A DNA stretch of 64,000 nt from an uncultured Bacteroidia bacterium (GTDB taxonomy: Bacteria > Bacteroidota > Bacteroidia > Bacteroidales > UBA932), in the NCBI GenBank assembly GCA_902785575.1, contig CACZZF010000015.1, positions 1-64,000 on the forward strand, in the 5' to 3' direction. Position 1 is the first letter of the stretch. Every line of letters begins with the position of its first letter. A program made the translations under genes and the position numbers. Of the stretch, positions 38,574 through 46,956 are shown in pieces. Under the pieces are notes generated by a model, which worked only from the letters and a program-made list of their open reading frames with translations, did not search any database and was not told the DNA's origin.

Positions 38574-39356
38574 ATGATGGTTAAGCAAGCAATAATATCC
38601 TTGTTTTTATTGATCACTCTTGGTCAATGCTGCCTTCATGCGCAGGATGTTTCTGCTCCCGACAGCCTCAAAATGAGATATAAGACTCCGGAAACCATTA
38701 AAACTGATCCTGAAACGAATCCGACCCCGATATTCCCTACAATAGGTATTGAGAATGATCTGTTCCCCGGAAGATTTTCCCCGTCATACATAGATACCAG
38801 AGGATGGGGTATGCGGCTTTATAATCCCGTATTGCCATGGGGCCTTCAAGGAAGCAATACAAACGAAAACTACATTGGCCTTGGTGCTTCCCGTGCCGCA
38901 ACAATCCAGAAAGGTATCCATTCCGGGAATTTTACCTTCAGTGCTTATTCATCAGTACAGAATCATTTCTACGAATACAACAATGCGACAATCTTCCTTG
39001 CCGGTGGCTCAGCAAGCTATGCAATAAGTAAGAATTGGACTGCGACTATTTTTGGAAGGTATGCGACCAACCCGGGGATAGTCTTTTCTCCTGCCATCCA
39101 AGCCATGCTCCCATCATCGAATTTTGGGGTATATGCTACCTACCGTTTCGACAATTTCTCCGTAAGCGGAGGAGTGCGGCGGGAATTCAACCCATACACG
39201 AATAGTTGGGAAACTTACCCTATAGTCATGCCAAAGGTAAAAGTCGGCGGTGTTGATATTGGCATAGACGTAGGGCCGATCATAAAGGAAGGAGTTCAGC
39301 AAATGAACCGTAAACAACAAGATCCTCCACCGCCACCACCTGCAAACAGACGATAA
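38574..39356 (+). CDS. Putative outer-membrane beta-barrel protein
   Basis: The ATG at 38574 (or 38577) gives a signal peptide (SLFLLITLGQCCLHAQ) and a ~260-residue protein. The mature part is rich in alternating aromatic/polar strands (GNFTFSAYSSVQNHFYEYN, WTATIFGRYATNPG, FGVYATYRFDNFSVSGGVRRE), as in outer-membrane barrels, and ends in a Pro-rich tail (QDPPPPPPANRR). No family recognised. Base composition and neighbourhood are more AT-rich than average here, and a CACATTTG box lies just upstream. Confidence 0.6.
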   Translation: MMVKQAIISLFLLITLGQCCLHAQDVSAPDSLKMRYKTPETIKTDPETNPTPIFPTIGIENDLFPGRFSPSYIDTRGWGMRLYNPVLPWGLQGSNTNENYIGLGASRAATIQKGIHSGNFTFSAYSSVQNHFYEYNNATIFLAGGSASYAISKNWTATIFGRYATNPGIVFSPAIQAMLPSSNFGVYATYRFDNFSVSGGVRREFNPYTNSWETYPIVMPKVKVGGVDIGIDVGPIIKEGVQQMNRKQQDPPPPPPANRR

Positions 39357-39474
39357 TACTATCGGATAATCAACTCGAAGGCCGTCTCATTCATATCACT
39401 TTTCAAGAGTTCTATGCTGCTGTACCACGGTAGAACAAAGGGACATTTGCTTCTAGAAACCCCGTGCATTTTTG

Positions 39475-39533
39475 GTGCAACTTTTTTGCACAAGAAAAGC
39501 CCCAAGTGTGATGCTTTTCAAACACTTGGGGCT
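39475..39533. repeat. Hairpin-bearing dispersed-repeat-like segment
   Basis: Two perfect inverted repeats occur in tandem: GTGCAA/TTGCAC (39475-39491) and AGCCCCAAGTGT/ACACTTGGGGCT (39498-39533, 12-bp stem, 12-base loop). The second would encode a KSPKCDAFQTLGA-like peptide on the plus strand, a string I recall from spurious N-terminal extensions in Bacteroidota genomes, which suggests a dispersed repeat. Presence of further copies cannot be tested within this window. Confidence 0.5.
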
Positions 39534-39554
39534 AAGCTCCTGCGGAAGAAGGAG

Positions 39555-39797
39555 ATGATCAATTCCATGGAGTCGGAGAATGACCTGACATTCGTCCCTT
39601 GGAGCGCTTTCGAGAGTCTCGCATGTTGGTTCAACCGCAAGATAGCTGGTGAAGAGACTGAGGATTTCCGCAATTTTGAAGAAGCTGACGTACAGACCTT
39701 CAGCGATATATTCGACAAGCTTTCGGCACAAGGGATATCAGACCCCGCCGATCTTTACCGGCAGGGAGTGCTGGAATACCTGAAAACGGAAGATTAA
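39555..39797 (+). CDS. Small acidic protein of unknown function
   Basis: An 80-residue acidic protein. It begins MINSMESENDLTFVPWSAFE, continues with CWFNRKIAGEETEDFRNFEE and ends GVLEYLKTED, mostly helical and without signal or membrane segment. I start at 39555 rather than at the frame-open upstream ATG because the upstream part is the hairpin repeat. An ATG at 39567 is also possible. It ends 2 bases before the stop of the convergent trpS gene. No family is recognised. Confidence 0.55.
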   Translation: MINSMESENDLTFVPWSAFESLACWFNRKIAGEETEDFRNFEEADVQTFSDIFDKLSAQGISDPADLYRQGVLEYLKTED

Positions 39798-39799
39798 GC

Positions 39800-40825
39800 C
39801 TATATCTGATAGAAGCCGACCTTCTTGTAGACTTTGCGGAGGGTCTTTCCGGCGATATACGAGGCCTTCTCGGCGCCACGGATATACACATCGTTCAAAT
39901 ATGCCTTGTCCTTCATAAGAAGCTCGGCTTTCTCACGGATAGGGCGCAACTGCTCTATCACGACATCACCGACGGCAGGCTTGAAAACGCCATAGCCCTT
40001 CCCTTCGAACTCCCGCTCGATCTCGGACATGGTCTTGCCGGTCAGTGTGGCATAGATATTCATCAGATTTGAAACACCGGGCTTAGTGGCGGGGTCAAAG
40101 CGGACACAACGCTCCGTGTCGCTGTCGGTGACGGCCCTCTTGAACTTGCGGCGTATGTCATCCGGGCTGTCCATAAGGAACACGCAGCCGTCCGGAATGG
40201 ACTTGGACATCTTGCTCTCAGGGGTGGTGAGCCCATAGATTCTGGCCCCAGTCTTCATGATCAGCGGTTCGGGGATAGTGAACACATCGCCATAAATGGA
40301 GTTGAAACGAGTGGCTATGTCGCGGCAAAGCTCGACGTGCTGCTTCTGATCCTCACCCACCGGAACGAAATCAGGCTGATAGAGAAGAATATCAGCGGCC
40401 ATCAGGACCGGATAAGTGAACAAGCCAGCATTGATGTTGCTGCTGTACTTAGCGGACTTGTCCTTGAACTGGGTCATACGGGACAGCTCACCGAACATGG
40501 TGTAGCAGTTTAGAACCCACGCGAGCTGCGTGTGGGCGGGCACATGAGACTGGAGGAAAAGGGTGTTCAGCTCCGGATCCAAACCGCAGGCGATGTACTG
40601 CGCCAGCTGGTTGAGGGAACGCTTGCGAAGCTCGGCAGGATCCTGACGGACAGTAATCGTGTGCAGATCCGCCATGAAATAATAGCACTCATAATCATTC
40701 ACCCTGTCAGCCCAGTTCTTTATGGCTCCTAGATAGTTTCCCAAATGTAGGTCTCCGCTGGGCTGTATGCCTGAAAGCATCCGCTTTTTCGGCTGCTCCT
40801 GAATCACTTGATTATCCTGCTGCAT
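39800..40825 (-). CDS. trpS: Tryptophan-tRNA ligase
   Basis: A 341-residue class I aminoacyl-tRNA synthetase. The ATG at 40825 gives the usual N-terminus; the HIGH-type motif appears as PSGDLHLGNYLGA and the KMSKS motif as ESKMSKSIP. YLFQPD-like substrate residues are present in LLYQPDFVPVGEDQKQHVELCRDI. It charges tRNA-Trp in the cytosol and is expected to be essential. A TATCTTTG promoter box lies 28 bases before the start, and it is divergent from a GNAT gene. Confidence 0.96.
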   Translation of the reverse strand: MQQDNQVIQEQPKKRMLSGIQPSGDLHLGNYLGAIKNWADRVNDYECYYFMADLHTITVRQDPAELRKRSLNQLAQYIACGLDPELNTLFLQSHVPAHTQLAWVLNCYTMFGELSRMTQFKDKSAKYSSNINAGLFTYPVLMAADILLYQPDFVPVGEDQKQHVELCRDIATRFNSIYGDVFTIPEPLIMKTGARIYGLTTPESKMSKSIPDGCVFLMDSPDDIRRKFKRAVTDSDTERCVRFDPATKPGVSNLMNIYATLTGKTMSEIEREFEGKGYGVFKPAVGDVVIEQLRPIREKAELLMKDKAYLNDVYIRGAEKASYIAGKTLRKVYKKVGFYQI

Positions 40826-40852
40826 ATCCTGTTTTTTTCTTTGTACAAGACG

Positions 40853-40860
40853 CAAAGATA
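40853..40860 (-). promoter_or_regulatory. -7 box of trpS
   Basis: On the minus strand TATCTTTG matches TAnnTTTG exactly, 28 bases before the ATG at 40825. Confidence 0.6.
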
Positions 40861-40882
40861 CGAAAGAATTAATATATTTTCG

Positions 40883-40890
40883 TATTTTCG
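40883..40890 (+). promoter_or_regulatory. -7 box of the GNAT gene
   Basis: TATTTTCG, the C-variant of the -7 consensus, lies 37 bases before the ATG at 40927 and is divergent from the trpS box. Confidence 0.45.
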
Positions 40891-40926
40891 CACTAGTTGG
40901 AACTGAAAACACTTGACAGACTTGAT

Positions 40927-41412
40927 ATGGGTATAATACGTAAAGCGGAGCCTCGGGATCTGGATGCCGTGAACCGGCTTCTCGGACAAGTTCTGGCAAT
41001 CCATCACGCCGGGAGGCCCGACCTCTTCCGACCTGTCGGGAAAAAATACACGGACGAGGAGTTGCTAGGGATATTCGATGATCCTCAGACTCCCGTATTC
41101 GTTTATGAGGATGATGGTGTTGTCCTGGGATATGCCTTCTGCGCCATCAATCACCAAGAAAGCGGCAGCCTTATGCCATTGACAACCTTATACTTGGATG
41201 ATCTCTGCGTGGATGAGACAGCCAGAGGGAAGCATATCGGGAAAAGCCTTTTCGAGCATGTTAAAGCCTTCGCCAAGGAGATGGGGTGCTACAACATAAC
41301 CTTGCACGCATGGGCTCTTAATCCTGACGCGGTAGCCTTCTACAAAGCGATGGGAATGGATTTCCAATACTATTCCATGGAGCTTGTCTGCGGCGGCACA
41401 AATCAGACATGA
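40927..41412 (+). CDS. GNAT-family N-acetyltransferase
   Basis: A 161-residue cytosolic acetyltransferase. GNAT signatures are IRKAEPRDLDAVNRLL at the start, DDLCVDETARGKHIGKSLFEHVKAFAKEMG (acetyl-CoA loop) and NPDAVAFYKAMGM. The ATG at 40927 is preferred over the TTG at 40897. The substrate is not known. The stop overlaps a four-base ATGA with the symporter remnant downstream. Confidence 0.9.
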   Translation: MGIIRKAEPRDLDAVNRLLGQVLAIHHAGRPDLFRPVGKKYTDEELLGIFDDPQTPVFVYEDDGVVLGYAFCAINHQESGSLMPLTTLYLDDLCVDETARGKHIGKSLFEHVKAFAKEMGCYNITLHAWALNPDAVAFYKAMGMDFQYYSMELVCGGTNQT

Positions 41413-41510
41413 AAAAGATCCCTTTATACATTCAGATCATCGCCCCGCTCGGAGTATTCGCTATTGTGGCCAATAGACATCTGAGACAAACGAACTTGAC
41501 AAGTATTTAG
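41409..41510 (+). pseudogene. Dicarboxylate/amino-acid symporter (DAACS) remnant
   Basis: The 33-codon frame reads MKKIPLYIQI and then APLGVFAIVAN. The first part matches the N-terminus of DAACS symporters; the second matches their internal segment (APIGVFALVA-type), more than 150 residues away in an intact protein. The two are joined in frame, as by an internal deletion, and a stop follows soon. An intact DAACS gene is present at 42227-43435 on the other strand. Confidence 0.55.
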
Positions 41511-41621
41511 AAATGAGAACGATCAAAAGAATCCTCGCCGCGACGAGATCATAGTCTTGGGCAAGTCCTACGTCGCCATCCACCACAAGGACCAGGAAAA
41601 GTTCAGATTCCTGCGGGCTGG
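41511..41621 (+). other. Coding-like stretch without intact gene
   Basis: A plus-strand frame reads RRDEIIVLGKSYVAIHHKDQ, then KFRFLRAGQIIDV, and stops at 41674 inside the 3' end of the esterase gene. It has no convincing start and I do not recognise a family. It may be a further decayed gene belonging to the remnant at 41409. Confidence 0.3.
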
Positions 41622-42230
41622 TCAGATAATAGATGTAAGCGCCTTATCCAACCTAGGGAGCAGCGGGCCGAAATGAGTTCCTTCCGTCCATTCGAAGGTA
41701 GTTCGGACTCCTTTGGACTCCAGGATCTTGACCACAGCCGCTGTGTCTTCTGCAATATTTTTCAGATGCTTGTTCTTTCCCTCGGCCTCTTTGTCACCTA
41801 GGGAAAGATAGGCTTTCTTAATCGGAAACGATTGTCCCTCAAGCCATTTCACAAAGCCAGGGTACCAGAATGACCCGGATATCGACGCGACCCTGGTGAA
41901 CATGCTGCTCTTTGCCGACGCCCAGATGGCGAACAATCCAGCCAATGAGACTCCGATGAGCCAACGCTCATCGGGGACTATGCCCAACTCCGTCTCTATA
42001 GATGGGATGATTTCGGATTCCAGCTCAGCCAAATAAGCCTCCGCTTTACCTCCAAATGATTTACCTTTTTTGAATATGGGATCCGCCGGCCAAGGTGTCA
42101 GATCGTCATTCCAGTCTACCGGAGGTAACATCACCGGAATCACACCGAACCTTTCCTCGACACCCTCCAGCCAACGAGAGACATCATCAGTCTGGCCCTC
42201 CAGCATCGGCATATAACAGACTATACTCAT
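41622..42230 (-). CDS. Esterase-like alpha/beta hydrolase
   Basis: A 202-residue cytosolic alpha/beta hydrolase of the enterochelin-esterase-like (putative esterase) type. Elements are PVDWNDDLTPWPADP near the start, nucleophile elbow GVSLAG in RWLIGVSLAGLFAIWA, a SGSFWYPGF segment and EGTHFGPL near the end with the likely catalytic His. It overlaps the DAACS symporter gene by four bases, so both are co-transcribed. A substrate that the symporter brings in is a possible link but is not shown. Confidence 0.8.
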   Translation of the reverse strand: MSIVCYMPMLEGQTDDVSRWLEGVEERFGVIPVMLPPVDWNDDLTPWPADPIFKKGKSFGGKAEAYLAELESEIIPSIETELGIVPDERWLIGVSLAGLFAIWASAKSSMFTRVASISGSFWYPGFVKWLEGQSFPIKKAYLSLGDKEAEGKNKHLKNIAEDTAAVVKILESKGVRTTFEWTEGTHFGPLLPRLDKALTSII

Positions 42231-43435
42231 TTCCCTCCCAAATCTTTATCAACCATCGAGCACACACAGGAGTCAGACCACACATTCTCAGCTGTTTCCA
42301 CCATGTCAATGATTGTATAGATAGGCAGGATAAGGCCCATGACGGCCACCGGAGCACCGATGCCGGTCATTAGAGAAACCGTAAGGAAGAAACAACCCAT
42401 AGGCACTCCGGCATTGCCCACAGCCGCGATAACTGAGATCAAAACCCATAGAAGCATAGCCCAGATAGACAGGTGGATTCCACCGTTCTGCATGACAAAA
42501 AGTGAGCTGACGAGTATAAACGCCGCGCAACCGTTCATATTGATAGTCGTGCAGATAGGCAGGACAAACCTGGACACCTTCGGATTGACTCCAAGCCTGT
42601 TTTCCGCTGACTGGAGCGTGAAGGGAAGAGTGGCCGCCGAGCTTTTGGTGAAAAGCGCCATCATGACGGCCGGGCTCATGGCCTTGAGGACTCTGAGCGG
42701 GTTGATTCCTCTTGCGATCAAGAACAAGGGTAACACCAAGAAGAACTGCAGGGCGTTTCCGATCAGGATGACAGCTGTGTATTTACCTAAAGAGCCTAGG
42801 ATAATGCCACCGCTCAGTTGTGACGCCAGTTGCTCCGCGAAGGCGGCAATACCTAGCGGCAAGGTCCAGATAAGTGCCTTGATAAGCGTGTAGAAAAGCT
42901 CCTGAAGGCCCTCTATCCCTTTGACCAGCACATCCTTCCGCTCACTCTCACCCATATAGGCCAGAGCTAGTCCCACCGCCACGGCGATGAGCAAAATAGA
43001 GAGTACATTCCCGGACAGGAAAGGCTGGACAATGTTATTCGGTATAACGGATATTATATGATCATAAAAAGAGGCCTCACCAGAAGCGCTATCAGCCACC
43101 GACGAGATCATCTCCGCAGGAAGGTTCCCGGGAGATATCCAAAGATAAAGCCCGAATCCGACCAAAGACGCGGCCAAGGTGGTGAGGAGGGTATATGTGA
43201 TAGTGTGCGTGAAAATCTCCCTGGTACTCCTCTGCCGGCCGAAAGAAATCAGTGTGGTGGTGATTGCCAGAGCCACGGTCGGCACGGCCAGGAACTGGAA
43301 CAGGCGGGTATATACCGTGGCTATGAAACCGCAGACCGCATCCACTCCTTTCACATGAACAAGGCCAAGCAGGGCGCCTATCAGCAAGGCTCCCAACCAC
43401 CAGAATATCTGTTTGTTATTGATCTTTTTTCCCAT
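42227..43435 (-). CDS. Dicarboxylate/amino acid:cation symporter (DAACS)
   Basis: A 402-residue membrane protein with eight to ten hydrophobic segments and the re-entrant loops of the glutamate/aspartate transporter (GltP/DctA) family: AMMALFTKSSAATLPFTLQ, PICTTINMNGCAAFI and AVGNAGVPMGCFFLTV. The NMNG-type motif takes part in substrate and cation binding. It imports glutamate, aspartate, serine or C4-dicarboxylates with Na+ or H+. The start is ATG at 43435 (a GTG at 43444 is possible). It overlaps the 3' end of the lipoprotein gene upstream by 20 bases. Confidence 0.92.
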   Translation of the reverse strand: MGKKINNKQIFWWLGALLIGALLGLVHVKGVDAVCGFIATVYTRLFQFLAVPTVALAITTTLISFGRQRSTREIFTHTITYTLLTTLAASLVGFGLYLWISPGNLPAEMISSVADSASGEASFYDHIISVIPNNIVQPFLSGNVLSILLIAVAVGLALAYMGESERKDVLVKGIEGLQELFYTLIKALIWTLPLGIAAFAEQLASQLSGGIILGSLGKYTAVILIGNALQFFLVLPLFLIARGINPLRVLKAMSPAVMMALFTKSSAATLPFTLQSAENRLGVNPKVSRFVLPICTTINMNGCAAFILVSSLFVMQNGGIHLSIWAMLLWVLISVIAAVGNAGVPMGCFFLTVSLMTGIGAPVAVMGLILPIYTIIDMVETAENVWSDSCVCSMVDKDLGGK

Positions 43436-44033
43436 ATTTCTCACCTAATATATTATCCGCCAGATCCCTTTTGAGTATGCGGTAATGGGGATGGTACAGT
43501 TTCTCATAGGCAGCGCTATGATGAAAGGCATATTGTCCTGAGGCTAACAAGCTGTCAATCCGCTGTTTCTCTGAATCAAAGTCAGGTAGGTCAGGGCATT
43601 CTTCGGAGATCACGGAAAGTATCTCCTTCCATTCTCCTTTCCATGACTCCAAGTCCTCCTCCCGGACCGGGTCGGCGCTTTGGACAAGGGCGTCAGTCAA
43701 GGCGTCCACGGTAATGATACCATCCCTTATGGCAGAGAGTGAAACTCTTATATAGTTGTGTTCCCAACCGCAGGGCTCCAGATATGGAAGTACCAGAGTG
43801 TCAGCGTTTTCAAACTCAGAGGCGATATACTTGCGGGCGGATTCCCTGTCATTGATAATATGCCCAGGGCCGAAACGATCCTGGAAAAAGCTCTTGTATA
43901 AATCCGCCAGGTGGCTTTCCGGATAATTGGCCAATTGGGATCTGACAGCATCCCTCACCGCATCTTTATCAATCACATGATCGCAAGAGCAGGTGGCGAC
44001 GATCAGTGATATAAACAACAAAACCTTCCTCAT
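43416..44033 (-). CDS. Lipoprotein of unknown function
   Basis: A 205-residue lipoprotein (LIVATCSCDH, Cys17 or Cys15). It is helical and acidic, with FFQDRFGPGHIINDRESARK, LPYLEPCGWEHNYIRVSLSAI and HSAAYEKLYHPHYRILKR. The motif DRFGPGHII seems conserved in a small Bacteroidota family that I recall without a function. The stop overlaps the start of the DAACS symporter gene, so lipoprotein, symporter and esterase make one operon. It has its own -7 box 29 bases upstream. Confidence 0.65.
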   Translation of the reverse strand: MRKVLLFISLIVATCSCDHVIDKDAVRDAVRSQLANYPESHLADLYKSFFQDRFGPGHIINDRESARKYIASEFENADTLVLPYLEPCGWEHNYIRVSLSAIRDGIITVDALTDALVQSADPVREEDLESWKGEWKEILSVISEECPDLPDFDSEKQRIDSLLASGQYAFHHSAAYEKLYHPHYRILKRDLADNILGEKYGKKDQ

Positions 44034-44061
44034 TTGTGTCTTTTATCAAGTGTCTTATACG

Positions 44062-44069
44062 CGAATATA
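44062..44069 (-). promoter_or_regulatory. -7 box of the lipoprotein/symporter/esterase operon
   Basis: On the minus strand TATATTCG, the C-variant of the -7 box, lies 29 bases before the ATG at 44033. Confidence 0.5.
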
Positions 44070-44140
44070 ATAGTTTGCCCTCTGATATTTGCAACCGGGT
44101 TGCAAACGAATAGCCGTATTATCGCGTAAATTATGTGTTA

Positions 44141-46045
44141 ATGCGGCTGAGATCATTATTCTCATATATTCTGATCATCTTTTCAATGACCAGTTTCGCT
44201 CAAGAAAGGCAAGACACCTTGAAAGCGATATCCGTTGTTTCCACCAGGAGCAGCCGCACCATCGAGAGAATCCCTACTCGCATCGAATTTGTCGCCGAAG
44301 AGGAGGTTGACGAGAAAATCAACATGAAACCTGGAGACATCCGGGTAATGATGAGTGAGAGCACCGGGATCACGACACAGCAGACCTCAGCGATCTCAGG
44401 CAACTCCGCAATCCGCATCCAGGGTCTGGACGGAAGATATACCCTGATCCTTAAAGACGGTATGCCGGCTTTTCCTGGAGCCGCCAGCGGACTTGGACTG
44501 TTGCAGACTCCCCCGCTGGACCTTAAGCAGGTCGAGATAATAAAGGGATCCACATCAACCCTTTATGGTGGAGGTGCGATCGCCGGACTTGTCAACCTGG
44601 TGACCAAGACACCGGACGACGGGAATGAGCTTTCCTTCCTGCTTAACGGAACCTCCGCGGGAGGCCTTGACGCGAGTGGTTTCGCCAGCCACAGATTCAA
44701 AAAGGCCGGTGTGACTATGCTCGCCACTTACAACCACAACCAAGCCTACGATCCCTCCGGATACGGTTTCACCGCCATTCCGGCCTTTGACAGGGTTGTG
44801 ATGAATCCCAAGTTATTCCTGTATCTGTCCGATGCCACCAATCTTAGTCTCGGAATTAATTCAATGTTTGAGAACCGGCTTGGCGGTGACATCGAATATG
44901 TGAAGGGAAGAGGTGACGGGACCCACAGTTATTTCGAACGAAACAAAACAGCCCTGCTCGCCTCCCAGATCGTTTTCTCACACAATTTCAGCGAGAGGGT
45001 TTCCCTGGAAGCCAAAAACAACGTGACCAGCTATGACAGGAGGATCACACTCCCGGATTATCAATTCGATGGCAGGCAGATTACTTCTTTCTCCGAGATC
45101 AACCTCAAACAGAAAGGAGATATCCTCGATTGGGTGTACGGAATGAATCTCTGGACGGACAAGTTCACCACCTATTCCCATTCGGTTTACGGTGCCTTCA
45201 TCCAAAATGACTGGGATGTCGCCAGATGGCTGTCCGTTGAGACAGGACTCCGGGGTGATTATGTCCAAAGCTTTGGTCCAGAGATACTTCCACGAATATC
45301 ATTCCTATTCAAACCGGTGACTAGGTTCTCATCACGGCTTGGAGGAGGGATGGGGTATAAAGTCCCGACATTATTCACGGAAGAGACCGAGCGAATACAA
45401 TTCAGAGACCTCCAACCCCTGACTTCCGACAATCGGATCGAGCGAAGTTACGGACTTAACTGGGATTTCAATTATTCAACCCGTATTTTCGGAGGCGCTG
45501 TCTCCTTCAGCGTCAACCAGTTGTTTTTCTACACCACGGTGAAGAATCCGCTGCTGCTGAAAGAAGACGCTGGCAAACCCGCGCTCAGGAATATTCAAGG
45601 ATACCTGGACACCAAAGGAGGAGAGACCAACATCAAATTCGGCTGGAAGGACTTGCATCTTTACCTGGGATACACTTTGACCGACGCTCATACGAAAGAC
45701 TCAGGAAGGTTGACTGAGAGCCTCCTGACATCCAAGCACAGGATCAACGCCGTCCTGATGTACGAGAAAGATGATTTTTGGAGAATAGGTCTCGAGTCAT
45801 ATTACTACAGTCCACAATTGCTTTCAGACGGATCCCATTGCAAGCCCTACTTGATCTGCGGATTCATGGCCGAGAAATTCTGGGAACATCTTTCCTTATT
45901 TATCAACTTCGAGAATTTCACCGACAGGAGACAAACCAGATTCGGCAGCATCTATTCCGGAAGTATCTCAAATCCAGTATTTTCTGAAATATACGCCCCA
46001 CTTGACGGCTTTGTCATGAACGGAGGTATAAAAATCCGCTTTTAG
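44141..46045 (+). CDS. TonB-dependent outer-membrane receptor
   Basis: A 634-residue receptor with a signal peptide (IIFSMTSFAQE). The plug domain (~35-165) has IPTRIEFVAEEEVDEK, IRIQGLDGRYTLILKDGMP and KGSTSTLYGGGAIAGLVN; the remainder is a 22-stranded barrel ending IKIRF. It lacks the carboxypeptidase-like N-terminal extension of SusC proteins, so it looks more like a siderophore, metal or cobalamin-type receptor. No lipoprotein partner of the SusD type is adjacent. Ligand unknown. I use ATG at 44141; a GTG lies two codons upstream. Confidence 0.93.
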   Translation: MRLRSLFSYILIIFSMTSFAQERQDTLKAISVVSTRSSRTIERIPTRIEFVAEEEVDEKINMKPGDIRVMMSESTGITTQQTSAISGNSAIRIQGLDGRYTLILKDGMPAFPGAASGLGLLQTPPLDLKQVEIIKGSTSTLYGGGAIAGLVNLVTKTPDDGNELSFLLNGTSAGGLDASGFASHRFKKAGVTMLATYNHNQAYDPSGYGFTAIPAFDRVVMNPKLFLYLSDATNLSLGINSMFENRLGGDIEYVKGRGDGTHSYFERNKTALLASQIVFSHNFSERVSLEAKNNVTSYDRRITLPDYQFDGRQITSFSEINLKQKGDILDWVYGMNLWTDKFTTYSHSVYGAFIQNDWDVARWLSVETGLRGDYVQSFGPEILPRISFLFKPVTRFSSRLGGGMGYKVPTLFTEETERIQFRDLQPLTSDNRIERSYGLNWDFNYSTRIFGGAVSFSVNQLFFYTTVKNPLLLKEDAGKPALRNIQGYLDTKGGETNIKFGWKDLHLYLGYTLTDAHTKDSGRLTESLLTSKHRINAVLMYEKDDFWRIGLESYYYSPQLLSDGSHCKPYLICGFMAEKFWEHLSLFINFENFTDRRQTRFGSIYSGSISNPVFSEIYAPLDGFVMNGGIKIRF

Positions 46046-46061
46046 ATTCCGAGGGAAGTGT

Positions 46062-46069
46062 TATATTCG
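46062..46069 (+). promoter_or_regulatory. -7 box of the secreted TIM-barrel gene
   Basis: TATATTCG, 28 bases before the ATG at 46097 and 17 bases after the TonB-receptor stop, gives this gene a promoter of its own. Confidence 0.5.
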
Positions 46070-46096
46070 CGTTAAAGACCCACAAATCTGAAGGAC

Positions 46097-46930
46097 ATGA
46101 ATAAGACAACTTTCCTGGCCGCGCTGGCGGCCGTCGTCATGAGTATTCCATCTTGCCGAAAAGCTCCTGAGACAATGAAGATCTCCATTTTTTGCGACCA
46201 CATCGAGTCGGTCGCACGCCAAGAGAAAATACCCTTCGCTGAAGCGGCGAAGAAGATAAAGGAGATAGGCTTCGAGGGAGCTGATGTCCGGGTGTTCACC
46301 AAGCCGGAGGAACTCAAGACTCTTGACAGTCTCGGTTTCGCACACTCTTGCGTGATCACTGACATTGATTACTCCAATCCTGACCAGAAGGAGTTGGAAG
46401 ACAAGACCATAGACTTCATGGACAAATATGGTTACGACAGATTGATGCTGGTAGCCGGCTTCATCCCCGAAGGAGGTTTCAGCCAGGCGGAAATGGACGA
46501 CGCCAGGCAGAGGATAGCCGCTTTCGCCGCCAGAGTAACCGCGAAAGGCTACAAGATCCTTATCGAGGACTACGACCATGAGCGTTCCTTCACTTCCAAC
46601 GCCGAGAGACTGGACTCCCTTTTCGCCGTCTCGAAGGATCTCGGACTGGTGTTCGACACAGGCAACTTCCAGTTCTCCGGGCAGGACGCCATGGAGCAGT
46701 TTGAGCATTTCCGGAACAAGATCGGACATCTCCACCTTAAGGACAGGGTGTCCAAGACTGACCTCAAATGTGTCCCGGCCGGCACCGGTTGCATCCCTAT
46801 TGTGGAGATCATCGGGAAGCTCAAAGAGGATGGTTACACCGGTTGGCTCACAATCGAGCAATTCGGTTCCAGGAATATGCTGGCTGACAGCGAGACCGCC
46901 TTCCAGATCATCAGCGCCGCGATCAAATAG
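46097..46930 (+). CDS. Secreted sugar-phosphate isomerase/epimerase-like TIM barrel
   Basis: A 277-residue protein with a lipoprotein-like signal (SIPSCRKA, Cys20). The AP-endonuclease-2/xylose-isomerase-like barrel is seen in IGFEGADVRVF, YKILIEDYDHERS, GLVFDTGNFQFSG, IGHLHLKDRV and GWLTIEQFG. The Glu, Asp and His residues in these segments are the usual metal ligands. A substrate outside the cytosol is unusual for an isomerase; in Bacteroidota such lipoproteins are often linked to carbohydrate or inositol turnover, but nothing beside it points to a pathway. A long antisense frame is a composition artefact. Confidence 0.87.
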   Translation: MNKTTFLAALAAVVMSIPSCRKAPETMKISIFCDHIESVARQEKIPFAEAAKKIKEIGFEGADVRVFTKPEELKTLDSLGFAHSCVITDIDYSNPDQKELEDKTIDFMDKYGYDRLMLVAGFIPEGGFSQAEMDDARQRIAAFAARVTAKGYKILIEDYDHERSFTSNAERLDSLFAVSKDLGLVFDTGNFQFSGQDAMEQFEHFRNKIGHLHLKDRVSKTDLKCVPAGTGCIPIVEIIGKLKEDGYTGWLTIEQFGSRNMLADSETAFQIISAAIK

Positions 46931-46943
46931 GACGGGTTTTTCG

Positions 46944-46951
46944 TATATTCG
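46944..46951 (+). promoter_or_regulatory. -7 box next to the start of the Y-family polymerase gene
   Basis: TATATTCG ends six bases before the GTG start at 46957, giving a nearly leaderless mRNA. It lies just after the TIM-barrel stop at 46930. Confidence 0.5.
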
Positions 46952-46956
46952 CGGAT

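Noticed and set aside
39414..39554. Upstream extension of the small acidic protein
   Set aside because: The extension is made of hairpin repeat sequence; the start at 39555 is more likely.
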